DNA from: Bordetella parapertussis
GTDB taxonomy: Bacteria; Pseudomonadota; Gammaproteobacteria; Burkholderiales; Burkholderiaceae_B
DNA: 55,982 nt
Assembly: GCA_945911685.1 (NCBI GenBank)
Contig: CAMEAW010000007.1
Span: 1 to 55,982, forward strand
Reading direction: 5' to 3'
The position numbers and the translations under genes are program-made. Of this stretch, positions 35,290-43,509 are shown piece by piece (positions within the stretch are counted from its first letter, which is position 1; every line of letters begins with the position of its first letter). A model generated the notes under the pieces. That model had not been told where the DNA came from. It did no database searches and saw only the letters and a list, made by a program, of their open reading frames with translations.

Positions 35290-35311
35290 TATTACACCAA
35301 TTGGCGTAATA
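35290..35311. promoter_or_regulatory. Near-perfect dyad in divergent promoter region
   Basis: The core 35291-35310 reads ATTACACCAATTGGCGTAAT, which equals its reverse complement at 18 of 20 positions, and one more pair extends it on each side. It lies about 60 bp from both flanking starts. A TAATAT at 35307-35312 could be the rightward -10 box, so the dyad would sit on the promoter. Likely operator for a dimeric regulator; which one is not known. Confidence 0.55.
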
Positions 35312-35372
35312 TGCTGCACGCTCGAGGGCAAGACGTGCTCTACCAATCTCGCACACTTTAATTTCCGCACCC

Positions 35373-38300
35373 ATGACCACAATTCCTCAGCAGAGCTTCT
35401 GGATTAAGCACAACATCACCCCCTCAGGGGTGAAAAAGGCGCTTTTTTTCGCTTTGGGTGGGCTTTTACTCCAGTTGGGTTCGTTTTACGCAGGTCAGGT
35501 TAACCCGCACACGGTCAACATCTACGCTTTCCCCGTCGCATTTTGGTGCGCAATTCTTTTTTTCGCTGGCTCACAATACTGGCCCATCTTACTAGTGACG
35601 AGTTTTTGCGGACTTTTCGCCTTTGATACGCCTGTTGGTCTTGCAGCCACTTATGCCGTCACGCTCACCGCTTGCGCCCTCGCAATCGTTAAAATTAATC
35701 GAGCGTTTTACAACCGACCCCTCGCGCTTAACACGCTCTCAGACATCCTCAGAGTGACGCTTTGCTCGGTAGCCCTCGGTCTACTGGCCACCATACTTTT
35801 AGTGGTGGGTAACCTCAGCTCGGGCGCTGAAACACTTCTTGCCGCGACTGACACTTGGCTCTCGATCTTTGAGCGAGCAACATTACGGGTTTTTTTGATC
35901 TTCCCCGCCATTATCGTCTGGAGCACGCTGCCCAAGAACTGGATAACTCAAGACAATATTTTAAAACTTCTTTTGTTTATTGCGATCTGGGGAGGCATGT
36001 CTTTCGTCATGTTTTTCATGCCTTCCGATACGACAACCAGTCCCTTCGAGCGAGGCTATTTGATCTTTGTACTCACCCCCTTTGTCGGACTGTACTTGGG
36101 TGCTCACGGGGTCACGCTCTCGACCGCCCTCTTGTGGGCGTTTGCAGTGTGGGGTTCTTTTTCAACGACCGGTAGCTTTTATGATTCTGATGTCCTTGAT
36201 TTTGCTCAGCTTCGCATATTTTTAACATGCCACGCGATCAGCGGTCTGGTCACGATCCTGGTGATCGACTTGCTCAAACAACAAAAAGAAAAGTACACCA
36301 CCACTGAAGAAATCTTTCGTCAGGTCATTGATGCAATGCCAATTCCGATTGCCGTGATGAGTCAGGAAGTCAATTCAGAGCACTTGGCGGCTGAGACTCG
36401 CATGGACTATGTCAATTTAAGTTTTACTCAACAAACGGGTTACACCAGCGCAGAGCTTCCCGACCTCGGCACTTGGTGGCGCCTGGCGTACCCAGACCAA
36501 GCGTATCGCCGTACGATGATTGACGACCGAGCGAAATTTTTTTCTACCAACCCTTACGCTCCCTCAAAAATAGAGTCTTGGGTCCGCTGTCGCGATGGTT
36601 CAAAAAAATTATTTATTTGGAATTCGTTCAGTACCAAAGACCGTATTATCTCGCTCGGTCAGGACCTGACACAAAACTATAGCGAGCAAAACAGCTTAAA
36701 AATCGCGGCAAGCTTATATCAGGCGATCGGCGCAATGGTTGCCATCACAGACCAAGAGAATAAAATCCTTGCTGTGAACCCAGCCTTTTTAACTGAAAAT
36801 GGCTTCGCCGAACAAGAGTTGCTTGGTCGCGGCATCACCGCCTTCATCTCGTTAGATTCTGCAAGCGACTCGTTCAAGACCATCTGGGAACAACTGAATC
36901 ATCACGATCATTTCGAGGGTGAAATCCAAATTCAGCCTAAGCACTCTCAAACGCCTGTGGTACGTCACCTGTCCATCTACACAAGCCCAAGCGACGAATC
37001 CAACACCGCCCAGCGCGTTTGGCTATTTTCACACTCGAACGATGCAAAAAGAGCGCGCGCACAAACACAACGACAAGCGCAATACGATCCGCTCACCGGG
37101 TTGGCCAACCGCAGACTGTTAACGGATCGCCTTGAGGCCGCCATCAACCGAGCCTCAACACATCAATCGAGTTTTTGCCTGATCTTTATTGACCTTGACA
37201 ACTTTAAAGACATAAACGACACGCGTGGTCACGACGTCGGCGATGAAGTATTAGTCGCCGTGGCCAAGCGCCTGCAAAGCTTGCAACGCACGAACGACAC
37301 CACGGCACGCCTAGGAGGAGACGAATTTACACTAATCTATAACGACATCACCTCTGACCAACAACTCGAAGCCAGAATCGCCTTACTGCTCAAAGAATTT
37401 GAACAAATCTTTAATATCAACAATACGGTATATCAAATCTCAATCAGCGTTGGTGTCGCCCAATACCCACGCGATGGTCAAACCAGCAGAGAAATATTGA
37501 TGCATGCAGACCAGGCCATGTACGCAGCAAAACGCGATGGCAAGGGGCGCCACAAACTTTTTGATCCAGCGCTTCAGCGACAAGCCAATGAGAAGCAACA
37601 AATAATTTTTGAGATCAGACAAGCACTTGAGCGGCAAGAATTTGAACTCTATTTTCAACCCATCTTTGCGCTAGACACGCAAAAGATTTTTAAGAGTGAA
37701 GCCTTGTTGAGGTGGAACTTTCCCGATCAAGCAATGCGTATGCCAACTAGTTTTTTAGAGCATGCAGAGACCTCGGGTTTGATTGTGCCGTTGGGTGATT
37801 GGGTGTTTACCCAAGCTGCCCGGGCGTGTCAGCAATTCAATCAAACCCAACCAGGCTTTTCAGTCACGGTCAATGTTTCAGCCAGCCAACTGAGTGCGCG
37901 TGAAGACCACACAAAATTGTGGGCCCAAGAACTTCAAGGTCGCGAGCTTGCTCCTAGCCTGCTGACCTTAGAAGTTACAGAACACGTGATGCTTCACCCC
38001 TCTGCCGTTGTGCGTGCTCGCATCGATCAGCTTAAAACCGCTGGATTTAAATTTAGCATTGATGATTTTGGCGTGGGCTATTCGTCGCTCGCTGTCTTAC
38101 AAAACACGCAGTTTCATTACCTCAAGATAGATCAGCATTTTGTTTCAACGCTGAGCACCACCCCAGAAAGCCAGGCCGTTATTCGCGCCATCATTGAGCT
38201 TGCACACGGTATGAACATGCAAGCCATTGCAGAAGGGATCGAGACACAGACGCAGTTAGATATACTCAAACAACTAGGCTGTGATTTTGGCCAGGGCTAC

Positions 38301-38384
38301 CACTTATCTCGACCCATGACGCAGCAAGCGTTAAACGAGCTGCTCTTAACCTCAAAGCAATCTACAGAAGTCACGTCAAATTAA
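35373..38384 (+). CDS. MASE1-PAS-PAS-GGDEF-EAL c-di-GMP enzyme
   Basis: 1003-residue inner-membrane protein. Eight or so N-terminal helices (~20-300) form a MASE1 sensor ('VNPHTVNIYAFPVAFWCAIL', 'LRVFLIFPAIIVW'). Two PAS domains follow (~315-440 and ~445-560). The cyclase domain has 'TARLGGDEFTLIY' and an RxxD inhibitory site (RTND) five residues before it, both intact. The EAL domain has 'SEALLRW', 'EVTEHVML', 'DDFGVGYSSL', 'LKIDQHFV' and 'AEGIET', all catalytic residues present. Divergent from the AraC pair beside the cellulose operon, so it may feed or drain the c-di-GMP sensed by BcsA. The direction of net activity is not evident. Confidence 0.9.
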   Translation: MTTIPQQSFWIKHNITPSGVKKALFFALGGLLLQLGSFYAGQVNPHTVNIYAFPVAFWCAILFFAGSQYWPILLVTSFCGLFAFDTPVGLAATYAVTLTACALAIVKINRAFYNRPLALNTLSDILRVTLCSVALGLLATILLVVGNLSSGAETLLAATDTWLSIFERATLRVFLIFPAIIVWSTLPKNWITQDNILKLLLFIAIWGGMSFVMFFMPSDTTTSPFERGYLIFVLTPFVGLYLGAHGVTLSTALLWAFAVWGSFSTTGSFYDSDVLDFAQLRIFLTCHAISGLVTILVIDLLKQQKEKYTTTEEIFRQVIDAMPIPIAVMSQEVNSEHLAAETRMDYVNLSFTQQTGYTSAELPDLGTWWRLAYPDQAYRRTMIDDRAKFFSTNPYAPSKIESWVRCRDGSKKLFIWNSFSTKDRIISLGQDLTQNYSEQNSLKIAASLYQAIGAMVAITDQENKILAVNPAFLTENGFAEQELLGRGITAFISLDSASDSFKTIWEQLNHHDHFEGEIQIQPKHSQTPVVRHLSIYTSPSDESNTAQRVWLFSHSNDAKRARAQTQRQAQYDPLTGLANRRLLTDRLEAAINRASTHQSSFCLIFIDLDNFKDINDTRGHDVGDEVLVAVAKRLQSLQRTNDTTARLGGDEFTLIYNDITSDQQLEARIALLLKEFEQIFNINNTVYQISISVGVAQYPRDGQTSREILMHADQAMYAAKRDGKGRHKLFDPALQRQANEKQQIIFEIRQALERQEFELYFQPIFALDTQKIFKSEALLRWNFPDQAMRMPTSFLEHAETSGLIVPLGDWVFTQAARACQQFNQTQPGFSVTVNVSASQLSAREDHTKLWAQELQGRELAPSLLTLEVTEHVMLHPSAVVRARIDQLKTAGFKFSIDDFGVGYSSLAVLQNTQFHYLKIDQHFVSTLSTTPESQAVIRAIIELAHGMNMQAIAEGIETQTQLDILKQLGCDFGQGYHLSRPMTQQALNELLLTSKQSTEVTSN

Positions 38385-38800
38385 GACCCGCGACCCTAGC
38401 GTGATCGACTCAAACCAACAGAGCTGATGCGATTCAACCTTTAAAAAAGGCGACTGTCCGCAGCTTAACGTTCGCGCATACCTTGCGTCAACGCAGGAAA
38501 TATTGTTAGGGATAGCACTTGCTCTCGGTCTGAAGGACCAAAACCGCAAGGTAGTATCATCACCGCTCGGGGAAGTGCTTGTCTAGTCGATCACTATGTT
38601 TCACTGCACAATTGCCCAAGTTACCCGCCGATTACATTTTTTAGGCGAAACCCCTGTGGCAAAGTGCTCTTGAAACCAAAATAAGTGCGACCGCGCTACA
38701 CTATAAATATCTTGATACACAACCGTTCTTAGGCTAGCGGATGTGGCATAAAAAACCAAAGATCACACAACAATATCAACAAGAACTCAAGGCATCAAAC
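38385..38800 (+). other. 416-bp gene-free region, possible promoter near its end
   Basis: No credible reading frame. A TATAAAT at 38702-38708 may be a -10 box for the reductase gene but has no good -35 at the right distance. A GGTCtgaaGGACC-type short stem occurs near 38527-38539. I recognised no riboswitch, small RNA family or strong terminator. Confidence 0.3.
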
Positions 38801-39793
38801 ATGAAAAATCAACACGTCATTTTGGTCAGCCGCCCGACCGGTTGGGTCACTCCTGAAAACTTCAAACTCGTTGATGCAGACATGCCTGTGCCAACCAATA
38901 ATCAAGTCTTGATTCGTAACCAGTGGTTATCGCTTGACCCCTATATGCGCGGCCGTATTTCGGATGCAAAGTCGTATGCGCAAGGCGTGAATCCGGGCGA
39001 GGTCATGGTAGGCGGTGCGATCGGCGAAGTGATTGAGTCAAACTCACCCGACTTTAAAGTGGGTGAAACAGTGTTAGCCGCCACGGGCTGGCGTCTGTAT
39101 GGCACGATCAACGCCAAGGGCGTCACCAAAATCGATACCAGCAAAGTCAGCCCCACTGCTTACCTAGGCATTCTCGGTATGCCCGGCATCACCGCCTGGA
39201 CGGGCTTGATCGATATCTGTCAACCTAAAGCCGGCGAAACCGTCGTTGTTGACGCCGCTTCGGGCGCGGTTGGCAGCGTGGTGGGTCAGCTTGCCAAACA
39301 CGTTGGCTGCCGGGTTGTCGGGATCGCGGGTGGTGCTAAAAAGTGCCAATACGTCGTCGACGAGCTAGGCTTTGATGCCTGCATTGATCACCGCTCAAGC
39401 AACTTTGCCGCAGAGCTTGCCGCCGCCCTGCCGCAAGGCATCGACTGTCTCTTCGAAAACGTCGGTGGCGAAATTTTTGAACGCTTGCTCACGCACATGA
39501 ATACTTTTGGTCGTATCGCGCTGTGCGGCATGGTGTCCGAGTTCAATCGCGATCCTCATGCTTACCATACGTTGCGCGCCATTTTGGTCAGTCGCCTACG
39601 CGTGCAAGGTTTTATCGTGTCAGACAAACTCGACACCTGGCCCGCTATTCGTTCACAACTCTACGACCTGGTAGTCGCCGGCAAACTGAAGTTTCGCGAG
39701 TCTGTTGCGGTCGGACTTGGTAGTGCGCCCGAAGCACTAGTCGGGATGCTTAAGGGCGAGAATTTTGGCAAACAACTCGTCAAGTTGGTGTAA
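38801..39793 (+). CDS. Zinc-independent MDR NADP-dependent oxidoreductase (CurA/prostaglandin-reductase type)
   Basis: 330-residue soluble enzyme of the medium-chain dehydrogenase/reductase family, leukotriene B4 12-hydroxydehydrogenase/CurA branch, which reduces alpha,beta-unsaturated ketones or aldehydes with NADPH. Features are 'LSLDPYMRGRI' (signature of the branch), 'LGMPGITAWTGL', the nucleotide-binding 'VVVDAASGAVGSVVGQLAK' and 'CLFENVGGEIFERLL'. Zinc-binding Cys clusters are absent. The ATG at 38801 starts at the conserved 'VILVSRPTGW' region; an upstream ATG at 38741 would add 20 unlikely residues. It stands alone, convergent with the next gene. Confidence 0.88.
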   Translation: MKNQHVILVSRPTGWVTPENFKLVDADMPVPTNNQVLIRNQWLSLDPYMRGRISDAKSYAQGVNPGEVMVGGAIGEVIESNSPDFKVGETVLAATGWRLYGTINAKGVTKIDTSKVSPTAYLGILGMPGITAWTGLIDICQPKAGETVVVDAASGAVGSVVGQLAKHVGCRVVGIAGGAKKCQYVVDELGFDACIDHRSSNFAAELAAALPQGIDCLFENVGGEIFERLLTHMNTFGRIALCGMVSEFNRDPHAYHTLRAILVSRLRVQGFIVSDKLDTWPAIRSQLYDLVVAGKLKFRESVAVGLGSAPEALVGMLKGENFGKQLVKLV

Positions 39794-39808
39794 CGCGATG
39801 TGCATGAC

Positions 39809-39836
39809 TGCTCGCACGGCACGGTGCCGTCGAGCA
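39809..39836. terminator. Strong hairpin between convergent genes
   Basis: TGCTCG pairs with CGAGCA and ACGGCA with TGCCGT around a CGG loop, with one bulged C: a 12-bp stem, 15 bp after the reductase stop and before the end of the opposite-strand exporter gene. No T-run follows on either strand, so if it ends transcription it is not a textbook intrinsic terminator. Confidence 0.45.
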
Positions 39837-39852
39837 TAGCCAGTGGGTGCCG

Positions 39853-40422
39853 TTAAAGCACGCCACCTACATTAAACAGTGCCATCAGACCAAGTACGAC
39901 AAACAAACCGGCTGCGATCAAATGCACAGTGCGCATGGGCACGATGCGCGTGACGCGCTCGCCCAAGAGCACGGCCGGTACGTTGGCCAGCATCATGCCA
40001 AAGGTGGTGCCAATCACCACTGCCGTGAGGGACGAATACTGAGCTGCCAAAGCCACCGTCGCAAATTGGGTTTTGTCGCCCATCTCGGCCAAAAAGAATG
40101 CAATCAACGTTGTGAAAAAGACGCCTCCTTTTTGTTCTGCTTGCGTGTCGTCAAGCTTGTCAGGAATCAGAATCCACCCCGCCATCGTTAAAAACGAGAC
40201 ACCTAAAATCCAACGCATCGCCTGTGGCCCAACCCAATGCATCAGCCATGAACCCAAGGCACCTGCAACGCCATGATTGAGCAGCGTTGCTACCAGAATA
40301 CCCAAGATAATCGGCGTAGGCTTGCGAAAGCGTGCCGCCAGCACCAAGGCCAGCAACTGTGTTTTGTCGCCCATCTCGGCAAGCGCCACAATACCGGTCG
40401 ACATTAAAAAAGCTTCAATCAT
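39853..40422 (-). CDS. TMEM165/Gdt1-family (UPF0016) cation exporter, probably Mn2+
   Basis: 189-residue inner-membrane protein with six predicted helices in two halves. Each half carries the family motif ExGDKT ('ALAEMGDKTQLLAL' and 'FLAEMGDKTQFATV'), the cation-binding site of Gdt1 proteins; bacterial members such as MneA/MntX-type exporters remove manganese. It is 49 bp downstream of the DUF1854 gene and on the same strand, so it may be co-transcribed with the cyanophycin-associated transporter genes. There is no room for a manganese riboswitch in the 49-bp gap. Confidence 0.85.
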   Translation of the reverse strand: MIEAFLMSTGIVALAEMGDKTQLLALVLAARFRKPTPIILGILVATLLNHGVAGALGSWLMHWVGPQAMRWILGVSFLTMAGWILIPDKLDDTQAEQKGGVFFTTLIAFFLAEMGDKTQFATVALAAQYSSLTAVVIGTTFGMMLANVPAVLLGERVTRIVPMRTVHLIAAGLFVVLGLMALFNVGGVL

Positions 40423-40471
40423 TTTTTTACTCGACTCGGCTTAAGCCAAAATACGCACGAAACCAATGGCG

Positions 40472-40936
40472 TCATAAAAACCGGTCGAGGATACGACGGC
40501 TATTTTTATCGAGAGCCTGCATGTCAGGCAACATAAACCTGAGGCCATGACTGTCAGTAATAATCAGCGTCGAACCGGTTAAACGTCGGATATCTTCTTC
40601 GCCCTTCAGGATCAGTTGTGTTGCGCCACGATCCGTGACCACCTCCCACGTGCTGGGCGTAGACAGCGTTGACACGCTCACGATGCGTTCAATGACCGGC
40701 ATCATTTCGCGCGAGGCGATCTCTTGCTTAATTAAGTCGCGCGTGTCTTGCGGTAAGGCACTCAATTCATCCACCCAGGCAACTTCTTTACCTTCTAGGC
40801 TCATGAACGCCACACACTGGTCGGGCGCCTGCAATGGAAACGCGCGCACCGGTACCACCCCTTCGTACACCCGCCCGTCTGTAAGCGTCAACAGCAGACG
40901 ACCCGCTTGGTTACGCGCTAATAAAAAATCAGACAT
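40472..40936 (-). CDS. DUF1854 protein associated with cyanophycin metabolism
   Basis: 154 residues, DUF1854. Known as a partner gene of cyanophycin loci in betaproteobacteria; biochemical role not established. Visible traits: no signal peptide or membrane segment, a beta-rich N half ('RLLLTLTDGRVYEGVVPVRAFP'), a Trp/Asp motif 'VAWVDELSALPQDTRDLI', and a C half with 'STWEVVTDRGATQLILKGEEDIRRL'. The start ATG at 40936 has AAGGGTC upstream and overlaps the end of the ABC-transporter gene by 8 bp, so the two are translated together and may act together. Confidence 0.82.
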   Translation of the reverse strand: MSDFLLARNQAGRLLLTLTDGRVYEGVVPVRAFPLQAPDQCVAFMSLEGKEVAWVDELSALPQDTRDLIKQEIASREMMPVIERIVSVSTLSTPSTWEVVTDRGATQLILKGEEDIRRLTGSTLIITDSHGLRFMLPDMQALDKNSRRILDRFL

Positions 40937-43292
40937 CGGTTGACCCTTGTCGAGGGCCCGGCGCGGCAAGGGGCGACGCAATAACGTTGGTTTCGGTCAC
41001 GACTTTGCTCGCTAAGACCTCGGTCGGACTCAAGGCCACCACATCCTCAACCCCACTCAAGCGCGACTGCGCCTGATATAGGTCATGATAAGCCCCACCG
41101 CGTGCCAGCAAATCATCGTGATTACCAATTTCGACGATCTCGCCACGATCGAGTACCACCAGCCGATCCGCTTTGCGCAGGGTGCTTAAACGATGCGCGA
41201 TCGCAATGGTGGTACGACCTTGAATCAGATTGTCCAGAGCTTCTTGAATTTCCATTTCCGTGGTCGTGTCAACCGATGACGTGGCCTCATCCAAAATCAA
41301 AATACGTGGATCAATTAATAAGGCGCGCGCAATCGATATTCGCTGACGCTCGCCACCCGACAGCGCTTGCCCACGCTCGCCGACTAACGAGTCATAGCCC
41401 TGCGGTAAACGCAAAATAAATTCGTGCGCGCGCGCCGCGCGGGCTGCCGCCACAATCTCTGAACGCGTGGCTTCAGGCTTGCCGTAGGCGATGTTTTCAG
41501 CGATTGTGCCAAAAAACAAAAAGGGCTCTTGCAGCACAAGACCAATATTGCGCCTAAACGAAGCGAGCGAATACGAGCGGATATCGACACCGTCCACTTT
41601 GATACCACCCTCAGTGACGTCATAAAAACGGCAAATCATATTTACCAACGAGCTTTTGCCCGAGCCGCTGTGACCCACCAAGCCGATCATCTCGCCCGCA
41701 CCGATACTTAAATTGACATTACGCAGTACCGTTCTGCTGCCATAGCGAAAACCAACGTTACTCAACTCAATCCGGCCTTCCACGCGCTCGAGCGGCACAG
41801 GGCGTTGCGCATCGGGCACACTCGAGACATGATCCAAAATATCAAAAATACGCTTGGCGCCGGCCGCCGCCTGCTGGGTGTGCGACACGATGCGGCTCAT
41901 TGAGTCTAGCCGAGTGTAAAACCGGCCGATATACGCCAGAAAAGCCGCGAGTACGCCCACCGTGATCGTGCTGCTTGCCACCTGAGAGATACCGAAAATC
42001 CAGACTACCAGCAAGCCGATTTCAGTTAAGAAAGTCACTGAGGGCGCAAAGAGCGCCCATACTTTATTGATGCGATCGTTCACCGCGAGATAACGGTCAT
42101 TCGCTTCGCGAAACCGAGCGACCTCACGTTGCTCTTGCGCAAACGCCTTGACCACCCGAATGCCCGGAATCGTGTCGGCCAAGACGTTGGTCAGTTCGCT
42201 CCAGGAGCGATCAACCTTTTCAAAACCAAAACGCAACCGGTGGCGCACGAGGTGAATCATCCAGATGATGACCGGCAAGGGGATCAACGTGGTCAAGGCT
42301 AACCATGGATCAATCGAGATCAAGATACATGCCGTCATCACGATCATCAACACATCGTTGGCAAAATCGAGCAGATGCAGCGATAGAAATATATTGATGC
42401 GATCTGTTTCGCTTCCGATGCGCGCCATCAAGTCACCGGTGCGCTTGCCGCCAAAATATTGCAAAGATAGCGTTTGCAGATGACTGAAGGTGGCGGTGCG
42501 CAGATCGGCGCCGATGCGTTCGCTGACCCAGGCAAGCAAATAAGTACGCGCCCAGCCAAGCAACCACGCCAACAACCCCGCCACAACCAACCCGGTCAAG
42601 TACAACGACACCAAATCGTAATTAATCGGCTTGCCATTTTGAAACGGGATCAAAATATCATCCATGAGCGGCATGGTCAGATAGGGCGGTACCAGCGTCG
42701 CAGACGTCGAGAGCAAGGTCAGGATAAAGCCGACAATCAGAGGCAACTTATAAGGCCGGGCAAAACGCGCTAAACGCAGCAAAGCCCACGTATCGCTTGG
42801 GCCTGCCGGCTCGGTGTCACAGACGGCACACTCATCCTGATCGAGTGCGAAAGGTGTGCCGCAAGTTGGGCACGAGGCAGCCCTGGCAGTTGGTGCGTGC
42901 AGGGGATCTGCCAGTTTTTGCTTTAATTGGGTGAAAATTTCGCTTAGACGCCCCACCGCAGGCGCCATGCCCAGCGTATGGCGCCACACGCCCAAGCGCA
43001 GCGCCCCGTCAAAGAGTTCGATGGTACCGACCCCTGCGTGGTCACGATGCTGCAAGGTTTGCGTCGAGGTCAACGGAAAAACTGCCCAGTCGTGCGCCAT
43101 CGACTCGCGAGATACCAAGCGAGTCGACGTCAAAAACAGAAGGCCAAGCGCGAAAAATCCCTTCGAGTCGAGGTCAGGTTCAAGCCAGACTAAGACTTTT
43201 TCGTCGGGCGCTAGCAGAGACTTCATCTCGGCGGCCCAAGCCGGCGGCAGCGTTAGTTCAAACGCAGTTTCGGCGGTTGAATGGGATGTCAT
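40929..43292 (-). CDS. Cyanophycin-associated ABC exporter, fused permease-ATPase
   Basis: 787 residues. Residues 1-130 form a soluble N-terminal domain ('VLVWLEPDLDSKGFFALGLLFLTSTRLV') not found in ordinary exporters, followed by a four-Cys zinc-ribbon-like element (C141, C144, C155, C158). Then six membrane helices (~180-470) and an ATPase domain with Walker A 'GLVGHSGSGKSSL' (~537-546), signature 'LSGGERQRISIARAL', Walker B 'ILILDEATSSVD' and H-loop 'AIAHRLSTL'. Type IV exporter half-size, working as a dimer. Divergent from cphA' and coupled to the DUF1854 gene, a known grouping in cyanophycin producers; cargo unknown. Confidence 0.88.
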   Translation of the reverse strand: MTSHSTAETAFELTLPPAWAAEMKSLLAPDEKVLVWLEPDLDSKGFFALGLLFLTSTRLVSRESMAHDWAVFPLTSTQTLQHRDHAGVGTIELFDGALRLGVWRHTLGMAPAVGRLSEIFTQLKQKLADPLHAPTARAASCPTCGTPFALDQDECAVCDTEPAGPSDTWALLRLARFARPYKLPLIVGFILTLLSTSATLVPPYLTMPLMDDILIPFQNGKPINYDLVSLYLTGLVVAGLLAWLLGWARTYLLAWVSERIGADLRTATFSHLQTLSLQYFGGKRTGDLMARIGSETDRINIFLSLHLLDFANDVLMIVMTACILISIDPWLALTTLIPLPVIIWMIHLVRHRLRFGFEKVDRSWSELTNVLADTIPGIRVVKAFAQEQREVARFREANDRYLAVNDRINKVWALFAPSVTFLTEIGLLVVWIFGISQVASSTITVGVLAAFLAYIGRFYTRLDSMSRIVSHTQQAAAGAKRIFDILDHVSSVPDAQRPVPLERVEGRIELSNVGFRYGSRTVLRNVNLSIGAGEMIGLVGHSGSGKSSLVNMICRFYDVTEGGIKVDGVDIRSYSLASFRRNIGLVLQEPFLFFGTIAENIAYGKPEATRSEIVAAARAARAHEFILRLPQGYDSLVGERGQALSGGERQRISIARALLIDPRILILDEATSSVDTTTEMEIQEALDNLIQGRTTIAIAHRLSTLRKADRLVVLDRGEIVEIGNHDDLLARGGAYHDLYQAQSRLSGVEDVVALSPTEVLASKVVTETNVIASPLAAPGPRQGSTDV

Positions 43293-43460
43293 CTAGGCAG
43301 CATGCATTGCCCGTAAGTCGGTACGAACAACTGCAGCAAGAAACGCGTCATTAAAGGGGGGACCAACAAGTTCGATTGAAATCAATCCTTGAAGTATAAC
43401 GACCAACGCCAAGCGAAACTACTCTTAGCCCGTTAAGTTGCTCAGGTTTAGCGATTTTGC

Positions 43461-43469
43461 TGCGATAAT
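43461..43469 (+). promoter_or_regulatory. Possible extended -10 promoter of the cyanophycin synthetase genes
   Basis: TGCGATAAT is an extended -10 element (TGn plus GATAAT), ~40 bp before the cphA' start chosen at 43510. Upstream TTGCTC is spaced 20 bp, so the -35 is poor. If used, it excludes longer cphA' starts that lie upstream of it. Confidence 0.4.
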
Positions 43470-43509
43470 GACAAATTCAGAGTATTGTTGCGACGCAATA
43501 AATGGTGTG

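Noticed and set aside
38460..38600. A c-di-GMP riboswitch after the MASE1-GGDEF-EAL gene
   Set aside because: The region has no GEMM-type conserved loops; only short unrelated stems were seen.
40423..40471. Possible manganese (yybP-ykoY) riboswitch before the Gdt1-family exporter
   Set aside because: The gap is only 49 bp, too short for the aptamer, and lacks its conserved loops.
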